Assembly: GCA_024138025.1 (NCBI GenBank) | Contig: JAMXBD010000063.1 | Location: 1,426,001-1,490,000 of the forward strand | Source of the DNA: Combretum micranthum | Lineage: Eukaryota; Streptophyta; Magnoliopsida; Myrtales; Combretaceae | Direction: 5' to 3' | Length of the DNA: 64,000 bases | Shown: positions 1-14,102 of the stretch, piece after piece | Layout: every line of letters starts with the position of its first letter | Position numbering within the stretch: position 1 is the stretch's first letter | Position numbers and translations under genes: made by a program | The notes under the pieces: model-generated | Databases searched by the model: none | Told to the model about the DNA's origin: nothing | The model's input: the letters and a program-made list of their open reading frames with translations, nothing else

Positions 1-2414
1 AGCTTGTGATAACTTAAATAATGAAAAAAGGATTGATGATTAGTGAATTATTTATAGTTTTTCATTTTATAATAATGGCTAATATTGTAATTTAATTTAT
101 ATTGGTGCTGATATTTATATTTTAGTTTTATGGTTAACATTATGGTTTAAACTTATTAATTTATTTTAACTTACATTTATGACCAAAATTTATATCGAAT
201 TCTTAATTTTTATCATATGTTTCTAGTTTTTACAAAAAAAAAAATGTGTATTTATAATATTTAAATGCTAGTTTATATAGTGTGTAGAAATATTATGTTT
301 TTATATTTTAATTCTATAGTTTTATAAAATTTTTTAATAAAATTGTGAGTTTAAGAACCTGGTTAAAAGTTTTACGGTGATCCCTCCTTTTAAATGGGAC
401 AGAGCTTTGATCTACGTTTTATTTCATGTTCACAGTGTGGAAACCATATAATCTGCACAACGAGTTCCCACTAGTTACTCTGGAGAAGCACAGCCCAAAT
501 TTTGTTCGGTTTCGTTAAATAGAACCGTAAACAAATGTTCCACACAAAATTTAGATAAAATTTACATGGCAATTTATGTGCCAATCCACTATCAAATCAT
601 ACAATACGATCTGTTTATTTCACTAGAAATTGAACCACAAATTGTAATCCATCATACGAACCGAATTTTTGTTAAAATAAAAACCCTAAATATTTAGATG
701 CTTTTGGTTTGTTGGTTTGATATCATTTAATTTTTATTTCAATCAAATTATTTATCTAAAACTTTGGTAATAAAATAAAAAACTATTTATCAAAAATAAA
801 TTTAGATAAAAAATAAATATTTTTTATTTATAAATAGATTATACAGATATAGATAAGATTCATATGAAAAAAAAAAAACCTCCGAGACAGGTGATTTAGT
901 CGATCGATTGATTTTATTTTTCCATCTATTGATTACGCATTTATTTTAACTAGTGCTAGCTCATTTTGTTGAAAACCTTATTACACAAGAGCTAACACGT
1001 GTATGCAAGCTCGTTCCGGGTAATGTCCTCTTGCATTGGAGTGAACACCTCCATAGGGTGCTTTTCATGATCCATGGATTAATTTGAGATACATCCGACG
1101 ACACAAACGTTTCTTTAGTGCATGCTTTTCTTTGTTTTAATTTATGTCTTAGATATACAAAAAATAAATTTCCATTCGTCTAGTAAACAAATTATGCATA
1201 CATACACAAACTGTTACAGTCCTATTTAATACTTAATTTTTATTTTTTTTATAATTCATTAAAAATAAAAAAAATCAATTTATTATTTACAAACTTTTGA
1301 AATCATGTATGGTATTTGAGCTACTTTGTTCAGGTATATAGTAAAATCGGTAAAATATATGTAGTTAATTTTGAAAATAGAGAAAGTATATGTATCAAAA
1401 TTAAATTTGCTTGATTCTAATTTATTTGAAAATTCTATTTTTCTTCTAGTTAAAATAACATCATAAAATCTTGATCTAAATTTAGATAATATTTAATTTT
1501 GATTTGAGTTTTATTAAATGTGACCTAAATGAGCTATAACCCAACAATTTTTCTTATCAAGTCGATTTGTTTAGCCAAGGTTACACTAAGACATTGGCAC
1601 AAGTGCAAACCAACATGGACACATCTGACCACGAGTTTGGTTTGGGATGGCCCAAAACTTGCCCACCTAGTGTCTAAGCCAAGTCGAATCCGAGTCACTT
1701 ATCAGTTCATGGATCGATTCATGGCTTGTTGAACTGACCAATTTTTTTTTTTTAAATTTTTATAAGATAAAATTAAAAACAAAAAAAAGTAAAATAAAGA
1801 TAATATTAAAAAATTAATTTAAAACTTTTAACTTAAAATGAAATGAGGCCTAAGAACAATAGTATTTCGTCTATTTGTTGAAAAAATTATTTAAGTTGTG
1901 TATTAATTTATACACAAGTAAATTTATCTTTAGTTGTAAAATTAACAATGTGGGACTATAAAACACTCAATACACAAAAAAATTCCATAAAAATAAATAA
2001 ATCTCACATTTACTACTTGTATTATTAAGAACAACAACACATTATAGTAATGATTTTGCCTATTTACATGAAAAATAGATTTTATATTATTTTCTTATTT
2101 ATATTTTTTTTCACTTTTCTGTTCTTTTATTTATTTTTAATATTGCCATTTAACTTGACTTGACCTGCTGGTGTATGTTTAATTATGCTTATCAATATAT
2201 GTCATGGTTAATTAATGCATCAGATAGTCTTTATAGCTATCCGATTTTGTTTTATTATATTATTTAACTACTCATATTTATACCTAATTATGATTGAACT
2301 ATTAAAATATTTTATATATTAATTTAATGATAAAATATGAGCTAGATGGCCCTTCAAAGAGAACTAAAATGTTAAGTAAAAATTGTGGTTGATTAACTAT
2401 CGACCATAAATAGT
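1..2414. other. Intergenic AT-rich DNA, no gene seen
   Basis: This is AT-rich non-coding DNA with frequent stops in all frames. The longest open frame (67 codons, 1529-1732) has no recognisable domain and no coding-like context. I see no RNA gene or clear element boundary in it. Confidence 0.6.
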
Positions 2415-3149
2415 CAGGTACACATAAGCACGTTTCTAAAACTAAACCGAACTAGAACTAGATCCATCAGTTCCTGTTCTTGAAAATGAGGAATTGGAAT
2501 AGGAATCGTTTCCCATGGTTTTGGTTTTGGTCAGTTCTATGGAACCGCCAGTTTCCCATTTTAGTTTTTGAACCGTGGAACTGCCTTTTTTAAAACTAAA
2601 GATTGTGTTAAATTATTTAACCAAAATTTTTAAAAAATTGTTTAGAATGTACGTTTATTTATATACAAGCATAATCAACATCATTAATGATAGTTAGTAA
2701 TATGAGATTGCAAAATACCTTAGAGGATACAAAGAAAATTACAATACAAAAAATAATCCATATTATTAAGGAAGGAATTTTACTTTTAAGAGAACTTATG
2801 TAAATTATATTATATATGATTTTAACTTATATTTATTTATGTTGTTGATAATAACACATTAAATATTTATAAATAGGTAATAAATTTTATTATTCATGTG
2901 AACTAACGTAAACATTAATAATTATATATTTAATATAATTTTTAAAAAATTTCTCTAATTTTCTTTTTTTTTTTTTTATCAAGGTAATCGGTTTTGAAAA
3001 TTGCCGGTTCCACCCGATTGTAGGCTGTAGAACCGCTTAGGAATAAAAAAACCAACCGTTAACTAGTTCAGTTTCGATTCTAGAATCACTAGTGGCGGTA
3101 CTGATTTGGTTCCCATTTTGAAACCAAACCGTACCTATGTTACTACCTG
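2415..3149. mobile_element. Non-autonomous hAT-like element, copy A
   Basis: The two ends read CAGGTA inwards on opposite strands. Both subterminal regions are rich in AACCG/CGGTT words, and the core is AT-rich. The core aligns by eye with 6562-7339: the shared run includes TTATTTATATACAA, GTAATATGAGATTGCAA and GTTGATAATAACA in the same order. There is no transposase frame. No convincing 8-bp target duplication is visible, so the superfamily rests on the ends and composition. The exact ends may be off by a few bases. Confidence 0.5.
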
Positions 3150-4444
3150 AGTTTCATTTCATGATTAATATGTGCTTCTACAAAATATATAGGAAGTTCC
3201 TGTATAATTGTCATCACAAAAATACTCAAATGTTTGTAACGGATTTAATTTTAAAAAATTTGACTAAAATCACTTTATTTTAAGAGTACTTTTATATATT
3301 TAGTTGAAATTACGAATTTTATGTATAGGATCCTTTTCCCTTTGAAGATGTTGTTGTAAGCCCATGATGCATAAATTCACGCATCACTAAATTTGAATTT
3401 AGTATCAAAATAGTAATACACCCTTTTGGAAATCTAATGCACAAGGCTTTTGGTTCTATTAGGACCTTCGAGCTTTCTTCATATGTAGCCTAAGATAAAA
3501 AATTAAAAATCCTTGAAACTCATCTCCTAACATAACTTTAGATAGATTATCCCAACAAACTCAATAAATATAACCCTTATGAATCCTCTAACCCTACCAA
3601 AAGTTTGCGATCAATGAATTCAGTTGATTGCACAATTTTAAAGGAAACTTAAAAATATCCATAAAATAAAGTAATGGCAAGGGGTATGTGTCTTTACTCA
3701 AACATTTAGGAAACGTAAGATATACTACTTGAAGTTTGCCAAATTTACCACTACGATATTGTATACTTATAGAAGCCTGGTATTGATGTAGGTGCTGAAT
3801 ACTTATAAAATCATAGTAAAATTGCCATATCATGTCAACCAATTAGAAAAGCCACATGTTAGTAATAGTTAAAATAATCTTAAGTATTTTAAAATTAGAA
3901 CAATATGTTTGAACTAAAAGAATTAACTAACAAATATAAATCAATAAGAAAAACATTATCTACAACTACCCTCCACCACCTCCATCCTTACCCATGAATC
4001 GCTATCACATCCATCTATTCATCTTCTTATACTTGTAGACTCTGTACAATTGAAATGCAACTTCCTCAAGCTAATTTCATCTTTCATCTCTTCCATGGTT
4101 ACATTAGGTTCTTTATCTTGGTAAAAGTATAAACTTTTTCAAATAGATTATAGTCCCTTCTTATATATCATCTGATAAAATGCAAATAATTAAACTCCTA
4201 TTCCTCAAACGGCGGTTTTACATCCTTTAGATTTTGAAAATATGTGTATAACCCCAAATTATTGTTAAAAAACAATCACAAGAGAAAAAGAAAAATAATA
4301 AATTGTAGTGACTTTAAGGTTTCAACAAAAATTTGGAATAATGTGCTTATTTTTTATTGAAATGGGGGGAAGCGAATTGGGTATTAATGCAAGTTCATCA
4401 AATTTTATGATTTTATTGAAAAGAAAGAATTATTAATAACAAAT
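3150..4444. other. Intergenic DNA, no gene seen
   Basis: AT-rich non-coding sequence. An 82-codon minus-strand frame at 3594-3842 shows no domain and is probably chance. No repeat boundary can be placed with confidence. Confidence 0.5.
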
Positions 4445-5640
4445 TGTAAACCTCTTGATTTTTCAATACGTTTCGATATGTTATTATTGCAACCCTAGAA
4501 CCGATCCGAGTCAACCCTAAACCCTAGACACCTTAGACATGATCAAATATGGTTTTCATAACCGTAAGAAGTTAAACAAGAAATGCTTAGAACCCTAAGG
4601 ATAATTTGGAAACATTTCGCTAAAATGATTAGAAATTTTGATACCTTGATTGATACTGAACCCTTATGCTAAATTATTTCTTTACTCTATCACTAGCACG
4701 TAAATTGAGATAACACACCCAAGTAATAAATAATAATAAAATAATACTAAATTGATTTTCTATAACCATGTACTGATATATCGAGTTATAAAATCATCAT
4801 TTAAACCGAGTCTTGGATGTATCCTAATTTCTACCTGCAAATATTTGTCATTTCATTTTACTATTCATTCTATTCACATCGATTTACTTTATATCACTAT
4901 TCATTTCTACTATTCAACCTCTATATCTACCCTTATAACACTATAACTTATACCATCAAATCTACCACCTATCACATCTTCTTTCTTTCTTCTCTCTTTC
5001 TCTCTCTCTCTCTTCCCTTTCACTCCTTCAATTAGCAAAGCCAAGCCCTCCCCCTTTTTCTCATCTTCGTCTCTTTCACTATACTTCTTAAGCAAGTTTA
5101 CATCATCTATAAATACCCCTCCCTCATTCATTTTAACACTTTACCTCTCACACTCTAAAAACATATAATGCTCTCAAATTTTCTCCCTTCTCCTCTCCAC
5201 TCCATCATCATCTCTCCTTCTCATTCTCTATCTCTCTTGTCTCCCTCTCTATTACTCCCACACACACACTTTTACTCCATTTTTTTTAGGTAAACACCTT
5301 CAACACACTACCTATATTATGTATATGATCATATGTATGTGCCATATATAATTTCCACGAAAATATCCCCTTGACGCATGGTGCTAAGGATGGAAAGGCA
5401 AGGCATCATACTGGTTTCATGTTACATTTTTGTTTTTATTCATGTTTTACTTTATGTATACTAATATAACTCTCTTTATATATAAGTATCTATACACATA
5501 CATATATATATATATATATATAAACCTTTGGAGCATATTGCTTACTAATCAAACATTGTAATTTATTTACTTTCATATTCTTTACTTTTATAGATTTGTA
5601 GGGACCTGACCTACCCTATATCAAATTTTTAGTAAGTCAA
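4445..5640 (+). mobile_element. Truncated LTR of a long-LTR (Tekay/Retand-like) family
   Basis: The segment opens with TGTAAACCTCTTGATTTTTC, matching the LTR start at 54602 and the reverse complement of the solo LTR end at 20447. A TATA box (CTATAAATAC, 5107-5116) lies in a pyrimidine-rich tract, followed by TTTAGGTAAACACCTTCAAC. The same order occurs at 55,690-56,040 in the second + strand copy. Similarity fades around 5.6 kb, so the rest of the LTR is deleted or unrecognisable. The lineage name is inferred from LTR length and style, because no coding region is attached. Confidence 0.5.
5107..5116 (+). promoter_or_regulatory. LTR TATA box
   Basis: CTATAAATAC followed by a CT-rich leader. 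The related LTR has the same motif at about 55,697. It probably marks the U3/R boundary of the retroelement promoter. Confidence 0.4.
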
Positions 5641-6561
5641 ATCCCTCGGCCATGTATAATACCTTAAGTCTTATACGCATAGGCCTTTTAAAGGATTTGG
5701 TTATCTTGAACATTGCTAATCAATTTTAATTCCTAAAGTCATATAATCACATTATGAAAATAATTGGATTTGTGATGGGAAAACAATCCAAATAAAAAAC
5801 ATTTCTAGTTTCCACTCATACAAGTAGAAAAACTTTCACTTAAATGAAGCTTTGAAAGCTTATTACAAATCATGTGGTTCCACCAGGCCCTTAAAGAAAA
5901 ATACAACTTCAAAAGATTAAATCCAGTCCTTAAAATAAAATAAAAACAAAAACAAATAATCCATCGGCCCTGCTTCACTTCGCTCATCAACAATACTTCC
6001 CGCTTCAACCGATACCGGAGCTAAACATCATCATCCACATTTACATCATCAACAACAACACCATCATCATCATCATTGTTACAATACTTGAAAAAAGACA
6101 ACAACAACAATAATGAGCCGAAGTCTAGCACATATCAACACAACTACAAATGAAGTGACACATGAGCTTAACTAAATGTAATGTATCAAATAACAAGTTA
6201 TTATTTTTTCATTAAAATAAATCAAACAATACAAGAGCACTCATACTCTGAAACAATATCAGGGAATCTGGAGGTTTTGAGTAACAACAACTGCTTAGGG
6301 GGTTGATATATGCAGCTCGAATACCTATATCTTCTACATAACTTTATAAGTAAATAGTCTCATCTAGGGTTTACAGCTGTTACCGCTCTTTATCCAATCT
6401 CAATTCATAACATCATCTAGTTTAGTCGTCCCCATAAAATGTGAACTAAATCATGTTACTCACTTTAAGCTTAAGTAAACGCTATGCTGATACCTGTTGA
6501 GCCATTTGTGAATGTCATTACATCATAGCATGGGTGATTTAAGCGCCTAGTCTACTATAAA
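5641..6561. other. Intergenic DNA with CAT/CAA low-complexity patch
   Basis: No gene is seen. A trinucleotide-like patch of CATCAT and CAACAA words lies near 6027-6110. The remainder is unremarkable AT-rich DNA. Confidence 0.5.
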
Positions 6562-7339
6562 CATCGACATGGTTTGAGAATCGAATCGAACCGCAACTGT
6601 CGATTTCAGGTCTCGAAATTGAGGAACCAAAACCAAAACCAAAAGCGTCTCCATGGTTTCAGTTCCATGGAAATACCAATTCCGGTTCTAGTTTTGGAAC
6701 CGTGGAATCGACTTTTTTTTTCAAATAAAAATAAAAAATATAATTTATTTTTTAATAAAATAAATTTTAAATTTCAAAATAATTATTGGATCTAAAAGTG
6801 TTAAATTAGTTAACCAATTTTTTAAAAATTTGTTTAGAGTGCGTATTTATTTATATACAAATACACCCAATATCAATTGTAGGTAATAATATGAGATTGC
6901 AATATGCTCCAGAGGGAAAAAATTACAATGAAAAAAATAGTCTCATATTATTAAGAAAATGAATTTTTCTTTTAAGAGAAATTTATTTAAACTAATTATA
7001 TACGATTTTAAGTTATATTTATCTATATTGTTGATAATAACATATTAAATATTGCGAATAAGCAATAAATTTTAATATTTATATGAAATAATTTAAATAT
7101 CAATAATTATATATTTAATATTTTTTTTATTTTTTATTTTTCAATGGAACTTGGTAGAACTACTGGTTCCACCGGTTTTAGGCCAAAGACCGTTTAGGAA
7201 CCGTGAAACCGATGGTTCCATAAATCCAGAACCGGTACTAGAATAAGCCAACCAGTGCAGTTTCGGTTCTAGAATTATCGGTAACGGTTCATATTCAGTT
7301 CTTGGTTTAGAACCAAACCGTTTTAATCTACCATGCCTG
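6562..7339. mobile_element. Non-autonomous hAT-like element, copy B
   Basis: This is a second copy of the family at 2415-3149, sharing the AACCG-rich subterminal regions and the AT-rich core word order. The ends resemble each other (CATGGT read inwards on both sides), but no clean target duplication is visible. It has no transposase. Divergence from copy A is substantial, so both are old. Confidence 0.5.
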
Positions 7340-8261
7340 ACGCCAAGCAGGGTTGTCATTCCTCGAACTGGATTAATTGATACAAGCAAAGGTAACACTC
7401 ATTTATTTAAGCCATTTTTAAGTTTTAGTACATTAAAATGCCTATCCTAACAATTAAAAACATGTCATTGCATACCTTATATCATTTTCAACTGTAATTG
7501 TGAATCCGATAATAGTGTCCATTACTTAACAGAAGCTCAAATGAGCTTATTTCCTTGTGCGAGAGAGAGAGAGGAGAGAGAGAGCCATCAATTCCCTTAC
7601 AAAACAATTAAAGATTCATTTAGTTATGTTAAACTTAGGTTTACTAACTAAGGTTGTTTTACACTTGAAAACTATACTCAATCTAATTGGTTGTTATGAC
7701 ACTTATATCGAATTCATTTTAAAATCTTCTTTGATAAGATATTAAGCAGGAACTTCGCTATGGCCACAAAGATCGCCCCACCAAGATACGAGCAGTTCTC
7801 CATTATCTATGTATTTCTTTTCGTTTTGATTATAGTCATTTATTACAAAAGTATCACATCATTCATATTCAAATATACTTATTTCCAAGACAAACAAATA
7901 TTTGAAAACAACATATTCCCCATGTTGGTTATGGCTTATCCCAACGCGTTAACCAAAATTAATTATTAGCTATTAAGCCTATTCTTACTCAATTTAGCCA
8001 AATTGATTAGATTTAATCATTTAATTCAATTACTTAGCCAAGGTGATTAACTTAATCAATTTAATTCAATTTAACTCATTATAAGACGACACATCTGCGA
8101 TGCGTGTGCAAATAAAAGAACCCAATATATATAAATTAAATAGATATATTGTTTTGATAAATTGGAAGAGGACAACCTTAATTAGTTCTAGAAATTAGAA
8201 AATTAATTACAAATCATAATTATAATTGTAGTTTCCATAGGTAGCTTCTCTGGTAATTGCT
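7340..8261. other. Intergenic DNA, no gene seen
   Basis: Two short frames (7557-7745 and 7760-7969) are open, but they are hydrophobic, AT-driven and without a domain. A GA-rich patch sits at 7559-7583. Nothing else is supported. Confidence 0.5.
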
Positions 8262-9310
8262 ATACATAAATATGGTATCAGTGGTTTAGATCGATATATA
8301 CAGATACATGTTTAGGCTAACAAAGGAAAATACTATGTCTATCCAACTCCTATTTAATTCTATTCAAAACCTATTTAATTTCATGATTTCAAGGATACCT
8401 AAAATATTTTATGCCATATGCTAGAATAAGAAAAGACTATGTATATTTAACCTCTATTTAATTCTACTCAAACCCTATTTAATTTCATGATTTTAAGGAT
8501 ACTAAAAATATTTCACGTGGAAAAGACTATGTCTATTCAACCCTATTTAATTATATTCAAACCCTATTTAATTTCTTGATTTCAAGGATACCAAAAATAT
8601 TTTATGCTCATATGCTAAAAAAAGAAAAGACTATTCTATTCAACCCTTATTTAATTATATTCAAACTCTATTTAATTTTCATGATTTTGAGGATATGAAA
8701 AATATTTATGCTCATATGCTAAAAATATTATATTAAAAACATTTACACTAAAAATATTTACACTAAAGACACCAAATAGGATGGTTTTGCATAAACATGG
8801 TATCAGAGGTTTAAATCGATATATAAAGATACATGCTTAGGCTAAAAAAGAAAAGATTATATTTATTTAATCCCTATTTAAAAATATTCAAACCCTATTT
8901 AATTTCATGATTTCAGGATACAAAAAATATTTTACGCCTATATGCTAAAAAAGGAAAAGACTGTCTATTCAACTCTTATTTAATTCTATTCAAATCCTAT
9001 TTAATTTTATGATATCAGAGATACCAAAAATATTTTCTACGAAAAAGAATCTATGCAACACTCATTCAATTCTATTCAAACCCTATTTAATTTCATGATT
9101 TCAAGGATACCAAAAATATTTTATGCTCATATGCTAAAAAAGGAAAATACTATGTCTATTCAACCCTTATTTTATTATATTAAAGCCCTATTTAAATTTT
9201 CATGATTTCGGAGATATAAAAATATTCTATGCCAATATGCTAAAAATATTTTATTAAAAACATTTACATTAAAAATATTTACACTAAAGACACTAAAGAG
9301 GGTGGTTTTG
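8262..9310. repeat. Two-level tandem repeat (2 x ~525 bp, each of 4 subunits)
   Basis: A marker phrase (ATGGTATCAG.GGTTTA.ATCGATATAT) starts a unit at about 8270 and recurs at about 8797, giving two ~525-bp higher-order units. Inside each unit the phrase CCTATTTAATTTCATGATTTCA recurs four times at 84-107-bp spacing (near 8372, 8470, 8563, 8660 and 8892, 8994, 9078, 9185). Both units end with AACATTTACA.TAAAAATATTTACACTAAAGACAC and then GGTGGTTTTGC. There is no coding potential. Confidence 0.8.
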
Positions 9311-9494
9311 CTTTAGTAGTACAGATAACTTATAGAGTCAAGTTGAGCTTAAGATTATTAACTAAGTTCATTTTATACTTTTAGAACTATGTTAACCCAA
9401 GATAATTATTAATCCTGTTAATTCATTAACTCATTCCTAATTATACAAACACTATATATCATTTTATCTATCATTCATCTAATTTATTTCACCT

Positions 9495-9527
<33 letters not shown>

Positions 9528-9531
9528 ATTT

Positions 9532-9720
9532 GTATAGTTCTAAAGAACAAACAGAAAAATGAAACAACTTCCCAAACAGCATGTTTGAGATGGTGTATAG
9601 TTCCAAGGAACAAACAAAAAATGAAATAGCTTTCCATACAACATGTTTGAAGGAGTGTATGAGTTTAGAAATCAAGTCAGAAAGTCAAACAGCTTTGCAA
9701 ACACCCTATATCACCGCCTG
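9532..9720. repeat. Short tandem duplication, ~63-bp unit
   Basis: GTATAGTTC.AA.GAACAAAC begins copies at 9532 and 9595. Each runs through GAAA.A.CTT.CCA.ACA and CATGTTTGA. A weaker third copy starts near 9657 (GTATGAGTTTAGAAATCAAG). A CTTTT-rich pyrimidine tract (9491-9528) precedes the array. Confidence 0.65.
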
Positions 9721-9889
9721 TGTCACCTTCTGTTTCACTTGATGCTTTTCTAGAAGGTCAAATGGCTACTCATACATCCTATTTAAACACCCATATCATT
9801 TCCTAATGATACCCAGTAAGTGATACTGGTCGCCATACACCTTTTATGGCATCATGTTTGAACGTGCACCCCCTCTTTTGTCATTTTTG

Positions 9890-10900
9890 TTTTGGGATTT
9901 CTTTTAGTCCATATATAAATATCCTTTGGAGAAAGAGAAGAGGAGTTAGTTACGCATTATCACATATCAATTTTGAGTGGGTTTTTGAGAGGTTTCTCTA
10001 AAAACAAGTCACAAAGAACACAAGTGAAGATCAAATCTGGATTTCCAGATCCAATTTCATCACAACTGAGCTTCATTTCTAAAGGTTGTATTCATGAATT
10101 CAATTCTTTCTTTCTAATTATAATTGTTTCTCAATTTCACCATGGAGGAGTAGATCATAGATCTAGATCTTGTTCGAATTTTAATTTCATTATGTGTTGA
10201 GGATCTAATCTTAATGAAATCCAATTGATATTCTTATATTCAAACTGCATGCTCTTATTTCGTTTCTTAGATTTGTATATCCGGAATGGAAATTTATGTT
10301 TGATTTCATTTAAGTTGATTGAGAAATTACTTTTATGAATAGATCCGTACAATTTGATGAGATTCAATCGTGATCCTAGAGATAGGTTATAAGATTTTCT
10401 GTGAAGTTTCTGTTTTCTTGAGTTCATGTGCTTCAAGCGATCTTAGGTTGTTATTGATTAAGGAGAGATCCTAATTAATCAATCTCAGATTAGATAAATT
10501 GATAGATTCGAGAGAATTATCAATTTGTTTAAAGAACTTAATGATGTAAGAATTCAATTAGGATAATTCTTTATGTTCTATGATTCACATGATGAAGTTA
10601 GATGAAGGACAAGATCTAGGTCGTTTTAGTTATTGATTTTTTTAACCTTGCTTACCTTTCTAAGTGATATCGGTTGTTGATTTTCAATTAGATTAGTAAT
10701 TTTCTTAACGATAGTTATAATCAATCGATCTTTCTCATTTTGCTAAATAGTGGAAATAAAGTAATTACTAGCACTTATTCCTTCCTTGTGGATGACCCCG
10801 ATCTAAACATTATACTACGATTTGATAGGTTCGCTGCTTAATTATCCTTCGTAGTATATTTGAGAAAGTGCTTTTATAAATTTAAACTACGATTGGCAAA
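9890..10900 (+). mobile_element. LTR-like promoter and leader fragment
   Basis: A TATA box (TATATAAATA, 9912-9921) is followed by a GA-rich leader. The downstream sequence resembles Athila/Tat-type R-U5 regions, including a CTTGTGGATGACCCCGATC phrase near 10,785. No PBS or coding region follows, so this could be a solo or truncated LTR. The assignment is inferential, and both boundaries are approximate. Confidence 0.3.
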
Positions 10901-12400
10901 TTTACATAAGTCATTTGAATGTTTATTATCTTTATAATATAAGTCCTTTCCTTTATCATAGTTATTATAGGCCTTTTTGCTTTGATGAAATGATTCCATG
11001 AATAAATTAGTTATTCCTTATGTCATTATAGTATGTGACTAATAGTAAAACCATAACGCGAGAAATAACTTTATTCTAAATTATCCCTAATCGTTTATTC
11101 TATGGAATAATAGTGAAAAAGACTAATATGTTGGCTGAATGATGGTCATGTTTTACTGATCATGAATATAAGATACCGATTTAGCACATAGATATATGCA
11201 AGAGTACATTATATTGGAATAACCAAATATGAGAGGACTATGTGGATCAATATGATAAGTATTTCTCATTACAATATTGTTTTAGTCCTTGGACCTGATA
11301 ACACATTAATTCCTACATAGCGAATTCCATGTTTTAATTCAGTTCTTCATCATCTTTAATCGAGTGATTATGAGATTGCACTTGGACATGGAACAAGTTA
11401 TGTAGAGGAATGTGAGTGTTCGTGAAGGAATTTGTTCCTCTCATTAATTTGAGAGAGATATCTTTTGACCTCTTGATGAGTAATACTAAGAAATGAATGA
11501 CCATGTTTAAATGAACTAATAAGGAGTTATCAAATTCATTTGTTTAAGTCAATCAGATTCTGGATTCAAGAAATATATGATTAAACAACATAAAAGTGTA
11601 TTGATCCATACTTTACATTTAATCATAAGATATCGTGTAACAAAAGGACTGAATAATTGACTGTTTAATGAGTAGAGTCGGATCATCATCCTTCACTTAA
11701 TTTAGGTAACCATAATGTCTTATTAGAGACCAATTATGTCTTGAAGGTCTAAAAAATGTTTAGGGCCTACTGCTAATATTAGGTGAACCTATAGGGTCGC
11801 ATACAAAAGAATGAAAAAAAAAAGGTTATGGGTTTATATTTAAACCTATAGGAATTATTATATCTATTATTCTTAAACATTTTAAGAATAATAAACGATT
11901 ATTAGAGAAAATTAATTATTAATGAAATAATGTATTTTATTAAATGTTATTAATTTTTAATAAATCTATGGGGTTTCTCATTTGTCTATATATAGATATT
12001 GATGGCTTCTCCTAGGGTTTTGAAGACGTCATTACGTCAAATTAGCCCTGCAAAGAAATTCTATAGACCTAAAAGAGAGAGAAAGAAAAAATCGTTTTAG
12101 GGAGATAATACCTACATGAATCAGATTTGTGTTTGAGTTCTAGCACACACACATCTCAAAATCCGATTTAAGTATTCGTTCACGTATAGATACCATAGAG
12201 AGTGCATGTACGATGGCAACACTTGCAGATCTAAAAACTCAAAGCTTCGAAAAGGTATAATCTTATTTGTTTTGATTTAGTTGAATCATATGGATTCACT
12301 TGGGAATTTTGGGTTTATAAAAAAAAAAAAAAATTATGCTGTAAGATCCATTTTTGGATTTCTAAATTCTTAACAGGTAAAAAACCGGTCCTCATCAAGG
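10901..12400. other. Unassigned, possibly an LTR remnant
   Basis: The sequence has an LTR-like second half: TATATATAGATATTG near 11,986, then a short GC-richer leader (about 12,003-12,250) ending near GGTATAATC. No paired end, PBS or coding region supports a full call. No gene is seen. Confidence 0.25.
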
Positions 12401-14102
12401 GTTTTGTAAAAATTTCAACAATTTAATTAAAATGATGTCTAATTTCAATATACTTAGTTCTTGAGTGTTCAATCTTAATTTTGGTTAAATTGATAACACT
12501 AATGTCATCACACTGAATTAGGACATGACCATACTTTAATCCATAGTTAAGTAAAGTTTGCTTGCACACAACAACTACTAATGACCACATATTTGGCTTC
12601 GATGAATGAAAGTGTAGTCAAGTTTTGTTTCTTGGAGTGTCAAGATATAAAGGAATTCCAAGGAAATGGCATGTGTCACTTGTGCCTTTCTGATAACTTT
12701 GCATCATGTAAAGTTGGCGTTGGAGTATCTAAGTAAGTTGAAAAAATGAACTTTAGATACCACAAACCAATTTCAAGTATGAACCTATCGGTTCATTAAT
12801 CATCATACTATTCTAGAGTTTAAGGAATCTATCAATACTTAACTAATGGTTTTGAGGGTATATTAATGACTGCTTCTTTTTACTTTTTAAAGAAATTACT
12901 GGGAGCACAAATAATTGGATTTGTGTAATCATATAAACACAATGGTAATAAACATTAACTAAATGAAAAATTAGACTAGAAGGTGTCAGCGTTCGTGAGT
13001 AAATAAAAACAATATTAGCATTTCAGGTGGTTAACTCAAAATAAGTCAAATAAGGGAAACATTTTAAATGACTAAGAAAAATAATCGACATTTTAGGTCG
13101 GTAACAAATAGACACAAGAAAGAAATTTCTTATTTGGACCACTTTATATAACGTTGATCCCCTTTTTAAAACTATATAAAACATTCATTCCTTATTTGAC
13201 TCACTTCGTGAAACATTGATTCATTTTTTTATCCATATGAAATTGTTGTTATCTCTTTTGAATTTATCTTTAAACGTTGAGGATATCTATTGTAATTCAC
13301 CCATTAGTTGGGCAATGATCAATACCAAATATGTTTTAACAAGGCTACTAAGATTTTTAATTAAGTAATTACTTTCTTAAATAGCATAATGAAATGAATG
13401 AGAATACATAATACCAACCAACACTTATGTTGAACCTAGTAAAACGCTAAACCAGATACTAAACAAAATTGATGAATCATTGGAATGATCATTTAACCAA
13501 TTTAAAATGCCTATACTACAATCAATTAAGAAAGTATATCTATTGAAACAATAGTATAGTAATAAAGTACATCTATTGTTTCCACAAGATCACCAACTAC
13601 TGGTAGTTCCTTACTTTATCTAACTACTAAAACCAAAACCTATTACTAAAATAATTATAATTATTAATTCACTAATCTCAATCACAATCATAAATCAATA
13701 TTGAATTAAACTAATCCAATTGCAAGGTCGTCTACATTTTTATTTACCACTAGGATATAATCAAGTAATTTCTCAAAACATATTTCAATCCAATAATTAA
13801 TTTCTCTACTTGTGAAATATTTAGTTTTAATTAAAATCTTTCTTAAGATTATTAATATCTATCCCTAGATTAATTCAACTAGAATCTTTTTCTAGTCAAT
13901 AGTAACCTAAAATTGCATCAATGTTATGTGAATTTACTATTAGAGTTCAATCATAACTAGATTTTACCCTAACATAGAAGATTTATGTCATTTTATCTCT
14001 AGGATTGCTTTCAAATATCTCTAATTATGTAGATCTATTCAATGTAGTATTTTCTCTTTTATAGGTAGAATCTATCATGAATTAATATTCTAGGAAAAAT
14101 GG
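12401..14102. other. Intergenic DNA, no gene seen
   Basis: AT-rich sequence with dense stops in all frames. I recognise no repeat boundary and no RNA gene. Confidence 0.55.

Noticed and set aside
4512..4530. Telomere-like AACCCTAAACCCTAG
   Set aside because: Fewer than three repeat units. A chance match in LTR sequence, not an interstitial telomere array.
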